Shown here in pieces: positions 8,792 to 16,477 of a DNA stretch of 64,000 bases (position 1 is its first letter; every line of letters begins with the position of its first letter). The stretch comes from Haliea sp. (lineage in GTDB: Bacteria; Pseudomonadota; Gammaproteobacteria; Pseudomonadales; Halieaceae), in assembly GCA_024642245.1 (NCBI GenBank), contig JAHEBM010000005.1:42170-106169 (forward strand), given 5' to 3'. Below the pieces are notes generated by a model. That model saw only the letters and a program-made list of their open reading frames with translations, ran no database searches and was not told where the DNA came from. Both the position numbers and the translations under genes were made by a program.

Positions 8792-9006
8792 AAATGCTCC
8801 GACGTGCGGCACTGGGCTGCCCGCCTCGGGAACGCCGCCAGCCCTATGGTAGCATCGCATGGCTCAGGGTCTCCGGCGACAGCGGTTATTCTCTGGGCTG
8901 TTCCCCTGATCCAGCGGGTTTTGAGTGGCTGGCTTGCCAGCACCCGTAGCGGAATGCACTATAGTGTTTTATCCCTGATACAGGCGCCCCCCGGGAGGAC
9001 GACTTC

Positions 9007-9393
9007 ATGGATTCACGTTTGTACTTTGTGCTCGGTGACCTCGCGGCAAATATTGTTGCCGGCCTGGTCGCCGGCTGGCTGTGCGCGCTGGTTATAAGCA
9101 CCGGTTGGAATATGTTCCTGGCCATGCTGCTTGCGATGGCGATCGGAATGCTGGTGGGACTCGTCCTGTTCTTTCCCTTCGGCATATTCTTTGGAGCAAT
9201 GGAGATCATGCTGCCTATCATGTTCAGCGGTATGCTCGCCGGCATGGTGGTCGGTATGTACGCGGCAATGATGCCGGTATCGGGCAGCCTCGGCGCACTG
9301 TACGGTGCGGTCTGCGGGCTGGTCGGGATCGTGACGGTATGGGTGGCCAACGTGGGCCTGCGTGGTGTGCGTGGCATGGAAAGGGGAAACTGA
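9007..9393 (+). CDS. Small polytopic membrane protein of unknown function
   Basis: 128 residues, almost entirely hydrophobic, with about four membrane helices rich in Gly, Met and Ala (for example VAGLVAGWLCALVIS, MLLAMAIGMLVGLVLFF, GMLAGMVVGMYAAMM, AVCGLVGIVTVWVANVG). A GGGAGGACG ribosome site lies just before the ATG. The methyltransferase starts three bases after its stop, so they form an operon. No family could be assigned by eye. Confidence 0.72.
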   Translation: MDSRLYFVLGDLAANIVAGLVAGWLCALVISTGWNMFLAMLLAMAIGMLVGLVLFFPFGIFFGAMEIMLPIMFSGMLAGMVVGMYAAMMPVSGSLGALYGAVCGLVGIVTVWVANVGLRGVRGMERGN

Positions 9394-9396
9394 CGG

Positions 9397-10005
9397 ATGG
9401 ATATGCGCACCCAGGCCAAGTGGGATAAGGCGGCACCCAATTTCGACTTTATGGCCGGCCGCGGTGCGGAAAACCGCTGGCGACCATTCAAGCAAGACTT
9501 ATTCAGCCATATGGATGGCAACATCCTGTTCCTGGCGCTGGGCACGGGCCTGGATATCGACGCCTTCCCACCGGGCAAGACGATCACCGCCATCGATATC
9601 AGCCCGAAGATGCTGGCACAGGCGAAACCCCGGATAGCCGCCTACAAGGGCACAATCCAGGCGCAGGTAATGGATGTGCATGACCTGGAGTTCGCGGATG
9701 CAAGTTTTGACCAGGTTTTCACATCCTGCACCTTCTGCTCTGTGCCCGACCCGGTGGGCGGGCTGCAGTCCTTACGGCGGGTATTGAAGCCGGGGGGCGG
9801 GCTCTACATGTTCGAGCACACGGGCTCCAGGTACTACCCGTTCAAGATCATGATGAACCTGATGACCCGGCTCACCGCCCGATTCGGTCCCGATATGGAC
9901 CGTCCGACTGTAGACAACGTGAAAGCCGCCGGTTACAGGGTACTTGAGGTCAACAACCTGTTCCTCGACGTGGTGAAGACGATCAAGGCGGTCAAACCGG
10001 CCTGA
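9397..10005 (+). CDS. Class I SAM-dependent methyltransferase
   Basis: 202 residues with the class I methyltransferase order: motif I LFLALGTGLDIDAFP, motif II ITAIDISPKMLAQAKP, an acidic/aromatic post-II region VMDVHDLEFADASFDQV and motif III RRVLKPGGGLYMFEHTGS. Closest in style to UbiE/PhcB-type small-molecule methyltransferases and the METTL7-like group. Motif I has T-G-L-D in place of the more usual C-G-T-G, but the GxG core is retained. Tightly linked to the small membrane protein before it; the next gene follows after 13 bases. Substrate unknown. Confidence 0.88.
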   Translation: MDMRTQAKWDKAAPNFDFMAGRGAENRWRPFKQDLFSHMDGNILFLALGTGLDIDAFPPGKTITAIDISPKMLAQAKPRIAAYKGTIQAQVMDVHDLEFADASFDQVFTSCTFCSVPDPVGGLQSLRRVLKPGGGLYMFEHTGSRYYPFKIMMNLMTRLTARFGPDMDRPTVDNVKAAGYRVLEVNNLFLDVVKTIKAVKPA

Positions 10006-10018
10006 TGCCCGGAGGAAT

Positions 10019-10753
10019 ATGATTACCAATCAATCCAGTAACACGCGTGTCGATGAAATAGCCACAGGAATTTACCGGATCAGTACGCCGGTGCCACCAC
10101 AGGCAATGCCCGGTGGATTCACCTTCAATCAGTACCTCATCACTGACGACAAGCCACTGCTCTACCACACGGGTCCCCGCAAACTATTTCCTCTCGTGCA
10201 GGAGGCCGTCTCAGCCATTATCCCAGTGCAGCAGCTGCGTTACATTGGATTCTCCCACTACGAGTCGGACGAATGCGGTTCCCTCAATGACTTCCTGGAG
10301 GTGGCTGCCAGGGCTGAACCACTGTGTAGCCAGGTCGCAAAAATGGTCAGCGTGGACGATGTAGCCATCCGGCCAGCGGTCGCCCTGGCTGACGGCGAAA
10401 CACTGTGCCTGGGCGAACATACAGTGCAGTGGATCGATACGCCCCACTTTCCGCACGGCTGGGAGTGCGGCCACCTGTTCGAGCAGACCACGCGAACGCT
10501 CTTCTGCGGTGACCTCTTTACCCAGGGGGGACACGAACACGAAGCACTTACCCGGGGGGATATACTGGAGTCCAGTGAATCGACGCGGCAGGAGATGGAC
10601 TACTTCTCCCACACGCGTCATCTCGACCAGCTGGTTGAAAAGTTATGCAGGACCAGGCCCGGTGTCCTGGCGTGCATGCACGGTGCCGCGTGGAAGGGGG
10701 ATGGTGCGGCGCTGCTACGTAAACTGGGACAGCGCCTGGGTGGCCATCTGTAA
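10019..10753 (+). CDS. Metallo-beta-lactamase-fold protein of the oxygen-binding di-iron (ODP) type
   Basis: 244 residues. The metal motif HYESDECGS (near residue 79) follows the H-x-E-x-D pattern of flavodiiron/ODP beta-lactamase domains rather than the H-x-H-x-D-H pattern of hydrolases. Further ligands are present: a His near 140 in DTPHFPHGWECG, Asp in FCGDLFTQGG, and a late His in CMHGAAW. The residue normally His after the Asp is Glu here. It has no flavodoxin domain, so if redox active it would need a partner. ODP proteins reduce O2/NO or sense them. It is the last gene of the 9.0-10.75 kb run. Fold confident; reaction unknown. Confidence 0.82.
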   Translation: MITNQSSNTRVDEIATGIYRISTPVPPQAMPGGFTFNQYLITDDKPLLYHTGPRKLFPLVQEAVSAIIPVQQLRYIGFSHYESDECGSLNDFLEVAARAEPLCSQVAKMVSVDDVAIRPAVALADGETLCLGEHTVQWIDTPHFPHGWECGHLFEQTTRTLFCGDLFTQGGHEHEALTRGDILESSESTRQEMDYFSHTRHLDQLVEKLCRTRPGVLACMHGAAWKGDGAALLRKLGQRLGGHL

Positions 10754-10851
10754 AACAGCAAATACCCCGGGACGTTTGCCTGGTAATAACGATCTGTTCG
10801 CACACGATGACCAGGGGGCGCACCATCATTTGCAGTCACAGGAGAACAGCA

Positions 10852-12420
10852 ATGACACACCATTGTACCCCCGGCGGTCGCCGGCACTACGCTGCAGCCC
10901 TGGCCTTGCTGCTGACCCTGGGCGCCTGCTCGGACAGCGATAACTCCCCGTCCCCGATAGTCAAGCCAAAGGCGGACGACCCGGTGGTAGAGGGGCCGGT
11001 TACCGGCGGCGGCGGCGAAAACTGCTGCAAATTGTCTATCGGACCCATAAAAGTCGACCTCAGCGAACTCCTCAACTACACCCCCGGCACGCCTTTTTAC
11101 GCCGGGCTGTACTTCGACGAAGCGGAACTGGGATACCGGGAGACCGAGTACTTTATCTCCGGCACCGCCACCTCGTATATGGCCACCGACGAACTGCGCG
11201 AGGACGGCGTCTGGTCGATACAGCCAGCCGATACCGCACCGTTCAAGACGAGAATCGTGGTACTGCGTCCCGAAAATGCCACCGATTTCAACGGAACGGC
11301 GGTAGTGGAGTGGTTCAACGTATCCGGTGGCACAGATGCGAGCCCCGACTGGGTTCAGATGCACACGGAGCTGGTACGCAAGGGCTATGTATGGGTTGGT
11401 GTTTCGGCCCAGTCGGCGGGCGTGGAAGGCGGCGGCGCCGTCTTCGACGTATCGCTGAAGCTGGTCGACCCGGAGCGCTATGGGAGTCTCAACCATCCCG
11501 GCGACAGTTTTTCCTACGACATCTACTCCCAGGCGGCCCAGGCGGTGCGTAGTCCAGTGGGTCTCGACCCCCTCGACGGACTGGAGGTGAAGACCCTGAT
11601 CGGCGTCGGCGAATCGCAGTCCGCCGGCAGAATGGTCACCTATGTAAACGCCATCCACCCCACCATCGGCTTGTTTGACGGCTTCCTGATTCACAGCCAC
11701 GGCGGCGGCAGCGCCCCACTCTCGCAGGACCCCCAGGTCGCCGTACCCACGCCACGGCCCTCATTCATTCGCTCCGATTTGCCACAGCCGGTGATCGATG
11801 TCGAGACGGAGACCGATATCCTGCGCCTGGGCACGCCGGCGATGCCCCAGCCTGATGCGGACAATATTCGTCTGTGGGAAGTGGCAGGCAATGCGCATTA
11901 CGATGCCTACGGCGTGGTCAAGGGACCCGTCGACCGGGGTGGGGACCCCGGCGTGGCGCAAGTGATTGAGACCAGGTCCGGTGATGCGGCTGGCATCATC
12001 GAGTGTGATCAACCCATCAACGATGGTCCCGGACACTGGGTTCTCAAGGCTGCTATAGCCAAGCTGAACCACTGGATCCGCACCGGTGAACCCGCCCCCT
12101 CGGCAAGGCCAATAACGCGGAACGATGACGCTACCGACCTGCTGCGCGACCAGTTTGGCAACGCGGTCGGCGGTGTCCGCACGCCGTACGTGGACGCCCC
12201 GGTCGCAACATTTTCCGGCCTCGGCCAAACCGGATCCAGTTTCTGTTTCCTGTTCGGGACCACGGCACTGTTCGACGATGACACCCTCGCCACCCTGTAC
12301 CCGAGCCGGGAAGCTTACATCGATGCAATCGATGCAAGCACCAATAGCGCGGTAGAGAAGGGATTCATACTTCCGGAGGATGGCGAATTGATCAAGGCAC
12401 AGGCGCGCAGGGCGCAGTAG
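10852..12420 (+). CDS. Exported lipoprotein of the alpha/beta hydrolase domain family
   Basis: 522 residues from the ATG with AGGAG upstream. The N-terminus has a short basic stretch, a hydrophobic helix and a lipobox LLTLGAC (cleavage before Cys at about 25), so it is an outer- or inner-membrane lipoprotein. The body matches the large alpha/beta hydrolase-domain family: VVEWFNVSGGTDASPDW, WVGVSAQSAGVEGG, the nucleophile elbow GVGESQSAGRM and the late His segment GNAHYDAYG. These proteins are common in steroid- and terpenoid-degrading bacteria but are poorly characterised. Alternative start at 10807 would bury the signal peptide. An SDR gene follows 58-76 bases later. Confidence 0.85.
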   Translation: MTHHCTPGGRRHYAAALALLLTLGACSDSDNSPSPIVKPKADDPVVEGPVTGGGGENCCKLSIGPIKVDLSELLNYTPGTPFYAGLYFDEAELGYRETEYFISGTATSYMATDELREDGVWSIQPADTAPFKTRIVVLRPENATDFNGTAVVEWFNVSGGTDASPDWVQMHTELVRKGYVWVGVSAQSAGVEGGGAVFDVSLKLVDPERYGSLNHPGDSFSYDIYSQAAQAVRSPVGLDPLDGLEVKTLIGVGESQSAGRMVTYVNAIHPTIGLFDGFLIHSHGGGSAPLSQDPQVAVPTPRPSFIRSDLPQPVIDVETETDILRLGTPAMPQPDADNIRLWEVAGNAHYDAYGVVKGPVDRGGDPGVAQVIETRSGDAAGIIECDQPINDGPGHWVLKAAIAKLNHWIRTGEPAPSARPITRNDDATDLLRDQFGNAVGGVRTPYVDAPVATFSGLGQTGSSFCFLFGTTALFDDDTLATLYPSREAYIDAIDASTNSAVEKGFILPEDGELIKAQARRAQ

Positions 12421-12496
12421 AAAAACCCCGGTCACGTGACAGCGCACAATCGCGGCCGCGGCCCGGCAAGGCGGCCGCATGCATAGGAAAATGCAG

Positions 12497-13282
12497 ATGA
12501 TTTCAGAGCAACTGGATTTTACAGGTAAAGTGGCCATCGTCACCGGTGGTGCTACAGGCATAGGCTACGCAACGGCGATGCAGCTTGCAAAACTCGGGGC
12601 CAGGGTCGTCGTGGCCAGCCGGACAGTCGAGGAGCTGGAGGCTTCTGCAGAGCGCATCCAGAGAGAAAGCGGATCCCCCTGCCTGGGCGTACCCACGGAT
12701 GTCAAACAGGAGCAGAGCTGCATCGCACTGGTGCAACGCACAGTGGACGAATTCGGGCAGGTCGATGTGCTGATCAACAATGCCGGGGGCACACGGATGG
12801 GACCGCTGGAATCAATCCCGACCCGGGGCTGGCATGCCATTTTCGACCTGAATATCCACTCCGCCTACTACTGCACGCGCGAGGCCGGCAAGCATATGAT
12901 TGAGCGGCGCCGTGGATCGATAGTCAATATCTCCTCCAATGCAGGGCTGCACGGCGTAAAGGGCGGTGCGCATTATTCCGCCGCAAAATCCGCACTGCAG
13001 ACATTTACCGTGGTCACGGCAGCCGAATGGGGCCGCTTCGGTGTGCGTTGCAACTGCGTTGCGGCAGGCATGATCGCCAGCCCGCGCGCGACCGGGGCCT
13101 GGAAGGCTGCAGGGCTCGAACCCATGGAGATGGCCAGCCAGATTCCCCTGAAGCGCCCGGGGGAACCCGACGAGATCGCCAATATGATCGTCTTCTTTGC
13201 CAGCGACGCGGCCTCCTATATCACCGGGCAGGTCATGGCGGTCAATGGCGGTCCCGCCCTCGGGGGGATCCCCCTGGAATAA
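12497..13282 (+). CDS. Short-chain dehydrogenase/reductase (SDR)
   Basis: Classical SDR of about 261 residues: cofactor motif TGGATGIGYA near residue 14, NNAG near 92, catalytic Ser in NISSNAG and the Y-x-x-x-K in HYSAAKSALQ, plus the C-terminal GQVMAVNGG. The basic residue after the second strand (VASRTVEE) suggests NADP(H) preference. ATG codons at 12479 and 12491 are alternatives; the AGGA at 12485-12488 is best spaced for 12497. It follows the lipoprotein hydrolase and probably oxidises or reduces a related alcohol/ketone. Confidence 0.9.
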   Translation: MISEQLDFTGKVAIVTGGATGIGYATAMQLAKLGARVVVASRTVEELEASAERIQRESGSPCLGVPTDVKQEQSCIALVQRTVDEFGQVDVLINNAGGTRMGPLESIPTRGWHAIFDLNIHSAYYCTREAGKHMIERRRGSIVNISSNAGLHGVKGGAHYSAAKSALQTFTVVTAAEWGRFGVRCNCVAAGMIASPRATGAWKAAGLEPMEMASQIPLKRPGEPDEIANMIVFFASDAASYITGQVMAVNGGPALGGIPLE

Positions 13283-13294
13283 ATCCGATCATGC

Positions 13295-13490
13295 TTGAGC
13301 ATCGACACGGTTTTCGAGATCGGCCCGGGGCCTGTTTCCGGGCTGGAGCCAGCCATGAAGGCGATCCGGCATGTCCGGCAGCCCTATTTCAAGATACTGC
13401 TCGATACCATGCATTTTTTCCGCCAGTGCAATGAGACCCTGGCCGCCCTTGACAGTATCGACACCGATACTATCGGTTACATGATGTCCC
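13295..13490 (+). pseudogene. Remnant of a sugar-phosphate isomerase/epimerase (xylose-isomerase-like TIM barrel)
   Basis: The plus frame reads TVFEIGPGPVSGLEPAMKAI, HVRQPYFKILLDTMHFFRQC and TLAALDSIDTDTIGYMM. This is the metal-site region of the xylose-isomerase-like TIM-barrel family, where a catalytic Glu is followed by F-[KR]-I/L-L-[IL]-D-T-M-H-F-[FW]-R and D-x-I-G-Y. The upstream half of the barrel is absent: the SDR stop lies 12 bases before. The frame loses family resemblance exactly where the antisense hydrolase gene ends (13477). I see it as a truncated relic, not an expressed enzyme. Family call is from memory of the motif and would need a profile search. Confidence 0.62.
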
Positions 13491-14427
13491 AGGCCGCGCG
13501 CATGAATTGTCGACATTCCGCCAGGATCTCCAGGTCTTCCGGTGCCTGCCCCATGAATCCGCCATGGGAACCGGCCTCCTGCACGTGCAGCTGTGCTTTC
13601 ACACCCGCCCGTCGCAGCGCCCGGTGCATACGAACGGTATCCGATAACAACAGGTCCCGCGTGCCGGTGGTCAATATGGTCGGTGGCCACGTCTGGGTGA
13701 ACGTGCCGAACAGGGGTGAGATGTACGGGTCTTTCAGATCATGGCCCGCACCGTATTGAATGCCCATCGTCCCACCATACAGCATCACATCGAGATAGCG
13801 ATTCGTCATGGAGGAGTCGCCTGATGCCGTCATATCCAGCGCTGGCGTCATCAGCATCAATGCGGCCGGCATGGGCACGCCCTCCTGCGTGGCACGCAGC
13901 ATAAGCGCTGCTGCCAGGTTGCCCCCGGCGGATGCGCCGCCAACCACCAGATCCGAAGCCCGGTAGTGCTTAAGGACTTCCTGGTACGCGGCCATACAGT
14001 CATCCAGGGCGGCCGGGTAGGGATGACCCGGCAGCAGGCGGTAGTCCACGGAAAACACCTCGACGCCGTAATCGGCTGCTCTTATCCGGGCCAGCAACTG
14101 GCACATCTGGCCACCACCGGCGACAAAGGCGCCACCGTGGATATCCATGAAGGCGACCCGTGCCAACTTGCCTTGCCGGTCGGCGGGTATTGCCCGGTAC
14201 AGCTTCGCACCGCCCGGCAAATCGACCGTGTGGAACTCGCCCTGGAACCGCGCCGCTGCCGGGCCCAGCATCGCGACAGCCGCTGCCGCCTGAGCACCCG
14301 TATCCTGGTCTGCCGCCCCGAGGCGCTGGGTCGCAGCAGCCAGAAAGGCCTGGGCCTGCGGGCTGAGGGACGTCGGAATGGGAATGACCTGTGCCGGCAC
14401 GTGCAACGCGGTTTCAGTATTGGACAT
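13477..14427 (-). CDS. Alpha/beta hydrolase, hormone-sensitive-lipase (HSL) type
   Basis: 316 residues. Oxyanion motif DIHGGAFVAGGG, nucleophile elbow GGASAGGNLA, an Asp in TTGTRDLLLSDT and the catalytic His in GSHGGFMG define the HSL/esterase family IV. No signal peptide, so it is probably a cytosolic carboxylesterase acting on short or medium acyl esters. It is transcribed toward the SDR gene and abuts the isomerase remnant. Start ATG at 14427. Confidence 0.9.
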   Translation of the reverse strand: MSNTETALHVPAQVIPIPTSLSPQAQAFLAAATQRLGAADQDTGAQAAAAVAMLGPAAARFQGEFHTVDLPGGAKLYRAIPADRQGKLARVAFMDIHGGAFVAGGGQMCQLLARIRAADYGVEVFSVDYRLLPGHPYPAALDDCMAAYQEVLKHYRASDLVVGGASAGGNLAAALMLRATQEGVPMPAALMLMTPALDMTASGDSSMTNRYLDVMLYGGTMGIQYGAGHDLKDPYISPLFGTFTQTWPPTILTTGTRDLLLSDTVRMHRALRRAGVKAQLHVQEAGSHGGFMGQAPEDLEILAECRQFMRAAWDIM

Positions 14428-14558
14428 TTTTGTTACCCCTTGAGTTGGTTCGGCAGCTTACCACAGCCGACAAGCGTGACCGGCCCGGTACAGGAACCGA
14501 TGACAGCCAGGTGGTTTCTGCAAATCGCGACCATGTCACCGCCGATATCGATTGTGGA

Positions 14559-14577
14559 GCGGCGCGATAAACGCCGC
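14559..14577 (-). terminator. GC-rich hairpin downstream of the unknown 344-residue gene
   Basis: GCGGCG (14559-14564) pairs with CGCCGC (14572-14577) around a 7-base loop, about 47 bases after the stop of the minus-strand gene ending at 14624. No T-run follows. Possible Rho-type or weak terminator. Confidence 0.3.
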
Positions 14578-14623
14578 CTCGGACAGGAATCAGGATAACG
14601 TTAAAGAAAAATTTCGGTAAACG

Positions 14624-15658
14624 TCAGTTGCTTATTTTACCCGGCGGCGAGGAGCGCTCAATCATGCCGCAACTCTGTTCACCGCCCCAGCGATAGCGGG
14701 CATGGGCCTGTTGTACGATGGGAAAGTCCGGAGGCAAAATCGCGCTGCCTTTATTTACCGAGCGTGTGTTGATAAACGTTTCGCCCTCAACTGACACCTC
14801 GCCCCGGGCCGTTTCCAAAACGAATGACACCGTGTCGCCACTGGTTTGCAAGCGATCCAGCCACGGAATCCCGACTGCCCTGGCAGGCTGCAATACCCCA
14901 CTGCCGTCAAAAGTATAGCCTTCATTGAACGTGGGTTGACCATCGTCACGGGGTGGATAGACCATGAAGCCAAAGGCCTTACCGCTGGGGAACACCGCCG
15001 ACTGCCAGCAATGACCCCAGAAACCTTCCAGGCGGCGCACGCCCTGCCGCCGGATACGCAGCCCGTTACCTTGCACATCCAGTATCCTGTCCCCCACGCG
15101 CAACGAACCCTGCACGCGAAACAGCTGTTCATATCGGGGACTCATAAATCCCCCCTGTTCGCCTGTTAATGCCTGCCCCGCTTCCTGCACCAGGGAACCG
15201 GGCACCCAGGGTGGCACCGCCATGGTCATATCCAGGTCGAACTCGACAGCCACCGGCAACGGTGCATTGCACAGCTCGCCCCTGGCAAGCTGTGCAGCGG
15301 TTGTTTCAGGGGCCATTCCACGAAAACAGGCACTCCAGCGCCTGAAAGGCTCGTGACACTGGAAGCGGAGGGGGCCGGCGCCACGAATGGTCGGCCGCCC
15401 ACTCTCATCAAGCGCGGGCAGGGGCGCGTGTGTCTCCCGAAAACTCAGGACACGGCCATTGGCAAAGGCAATGTCCAGCCAGATATCGTGCCCGTCCCAC
15501 TGCTCCGCCAACGCCTCGATGCCAATGCGCATGCCAAAACTGGCGTCGGCTGATTCTATCCAGACGTTAACGGCATCGCGCATCCCGGGATTGTCAGGTC
15601 GCCGGGCAAACACGCTCTCGCGCGAAAGGTCGATACCACCGCTAAGGTCTATCGTCAT
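14624..15658 (-). CDS. Conserved hypothetical protein, lipocalin/AttH-like beta protein (tentative)
   Basis: 344 residues, no signal peptide or membrane helix. It is rich in beta-prone, aromatic segments such as WLDIAFANGRVLSFRE, FQCHEPFRRWSACFRG and SVEGETFINTRSV. The W-containing midpoint FRRWSACFRG and FMVYPPRDDGQPTFNEGY are reminiscent of DUF7064/7065-type proteins, which are thought to share the double-lipocalin AttH/CrtC fold. These occur beside acyl-CoA and steroid catabolic genes. I could not confirm the family by eye. It is upstream of the HSL-type hydrolase and separated from it by 196 bases. Confidence 0.7.
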   Translation of the reverse strand: MTIDLSGGIDLSRESVFARRPDNPGMRDAVNVWIESADASFGMRIGIEALAEQWDGHDIWLDIAFANGRVLSFRETHAPLPALDESGRPTIRGAGPLRFQCHEPFRRWSACFRGMAPETTAAQLARGELCNAPLPVAVEFDLDMTMAVPPWVPGSLVQEAGQALTGEQGGFMSPRYEQLFRVQGSLRVGDRILDVQGNGLRIRRQGVRRLEGFWGHCWQSAVFPSGKAFGFMVYPPRDDGQPTFNEGYTFDGSGVLQPARAVGIPWLDRLQTSGDTVSFVLETARGEVSVEGETFINTRSVNKGSAILPPDFPIVQQAHARYRWGGEQSCGMIERSSPPGKISN

Positions 15659-15684
15659 GTTTCAGCTCACCCCGACCCGTCTTT

Positions 15685-16296
15685 TCATTGGTTTCTGACA
15701 GCTTGTTGAACGCCGCCGGTTTCAGCGGTCTGGGCACCCCCGGTCAGCGCCAGGCGCATGGCATCCTGCATACTGATATCGAGTGACTCCAGCTTGTCCC
15801 GGCCAATATAGTAGGTATGACCGCCGATCTGGTAACTCATCGGCACATATACACCCACCCGGTCCTCACCGGGAAACAGCCTTTTCCCGCTGGCCTCCCC
15901 GGTGACAAAGCCTATCTGGTACCTTCCGTTACCGACATCCACCCGCACAACGGATTGCGTTTGCGAGTCCCTGCCGAGCTGGAAGACCGTACTGATATCG
16001 CTGATAGAGGCAAAGATGGATTTCGCCAGCGGGATTTTTCTCACCAGCCTTTCACCCAGCCCGATGAGGTATCGCATACCATAGAGGTTCATCAGCAGGC
16101 CGACCCCGAACAGCAGCCCCAGCCCCGCCAACAGGCCCAGGCCGGGGAAGTAAAGGGAGTGAGGCAGGACAACAAGCAACAGGCCCCTGGTCACATGTTC
16201 CAGCGTGGACGCCAGCCAGTAAACCGCATACACGGTGAGCCCCAGTGGCAGGACGGTTCCCAGACCCTGCAGTACCAGTTTGAGTATATGTTTCAT
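15685..16296 (-). CDS. DUF502 family membrane protein
   Basis: 203 residues from ATG 16296. Two membrane helices (about 5-30 and 50-75) are followed by the diagnostic RKIPLAKSIFASISDISTVF and VRVDVGNGRYQIGFVTGEAS, and by the P-x-P-type VYVPMSYQIGGHTYYI. This layout is DUF502, a widespread inner-membrane family of unknown function. An upstream in-frame start at 16314 adds six residues and is possible. 26 bases separate it from the next minus gene, suggesting co-transcription. Confidence 0.92.
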   Translation of the reverse strand: MKHILKLVLQGLGTVLPLGLTVYAVYWLASTLEHVTRGLLLVVLPHSLYFPGLGLLAGLGLLFGVGLLMNLYGMRYLIGLGERLVRKIPLAKSIFASISDISTVFQLGRDSQTQSVVRVDVGNGRYQIGFVTGEASGKRLFPGEDRVGVYVPMSYQIGGHTYYIGRDKLESLDISMQDAMRLALTGGAQTAETGGVQQAVRNQ

Positions 16297-16477
16297 AACG
16301 CTCCCGCGAGCCAAAACCCGATATACAGTAACATTTCACCACAGTAGCGGCACCCGTATCGCCGGAATACACAGCAGGCCCGGTACCTGTTTGTCGAGAG
16401 CAGACTGGCCGAAGCCGTTTGAAGCATCTATCCTCTGTTTTTCACTGTGTCACTACAACGACTGAAAAGGTGTCGTC

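Noticed and set aside
8957..8966. Palindrome CACTATAGTG with a TATAGT -10 look-alike before the small membrane protein
   Set aside because: No -35 at an acceptable distance; AT-containing palindromes of this length occur by chance.
10618..11700. 360-codon minus frame across the lipoprotein hydrolase gene
   Set aside because: Opposite a well-supported alpha/beta hydrolase; no conserved motif in the frame.
12431..12440. 10-base perfect palindrome GTCACGTGAC between the lipoprotein hydrolase and SDR genes
   Set aside because: Could be an E-box-like chance palindrome; no paired half-sites or promoter context.
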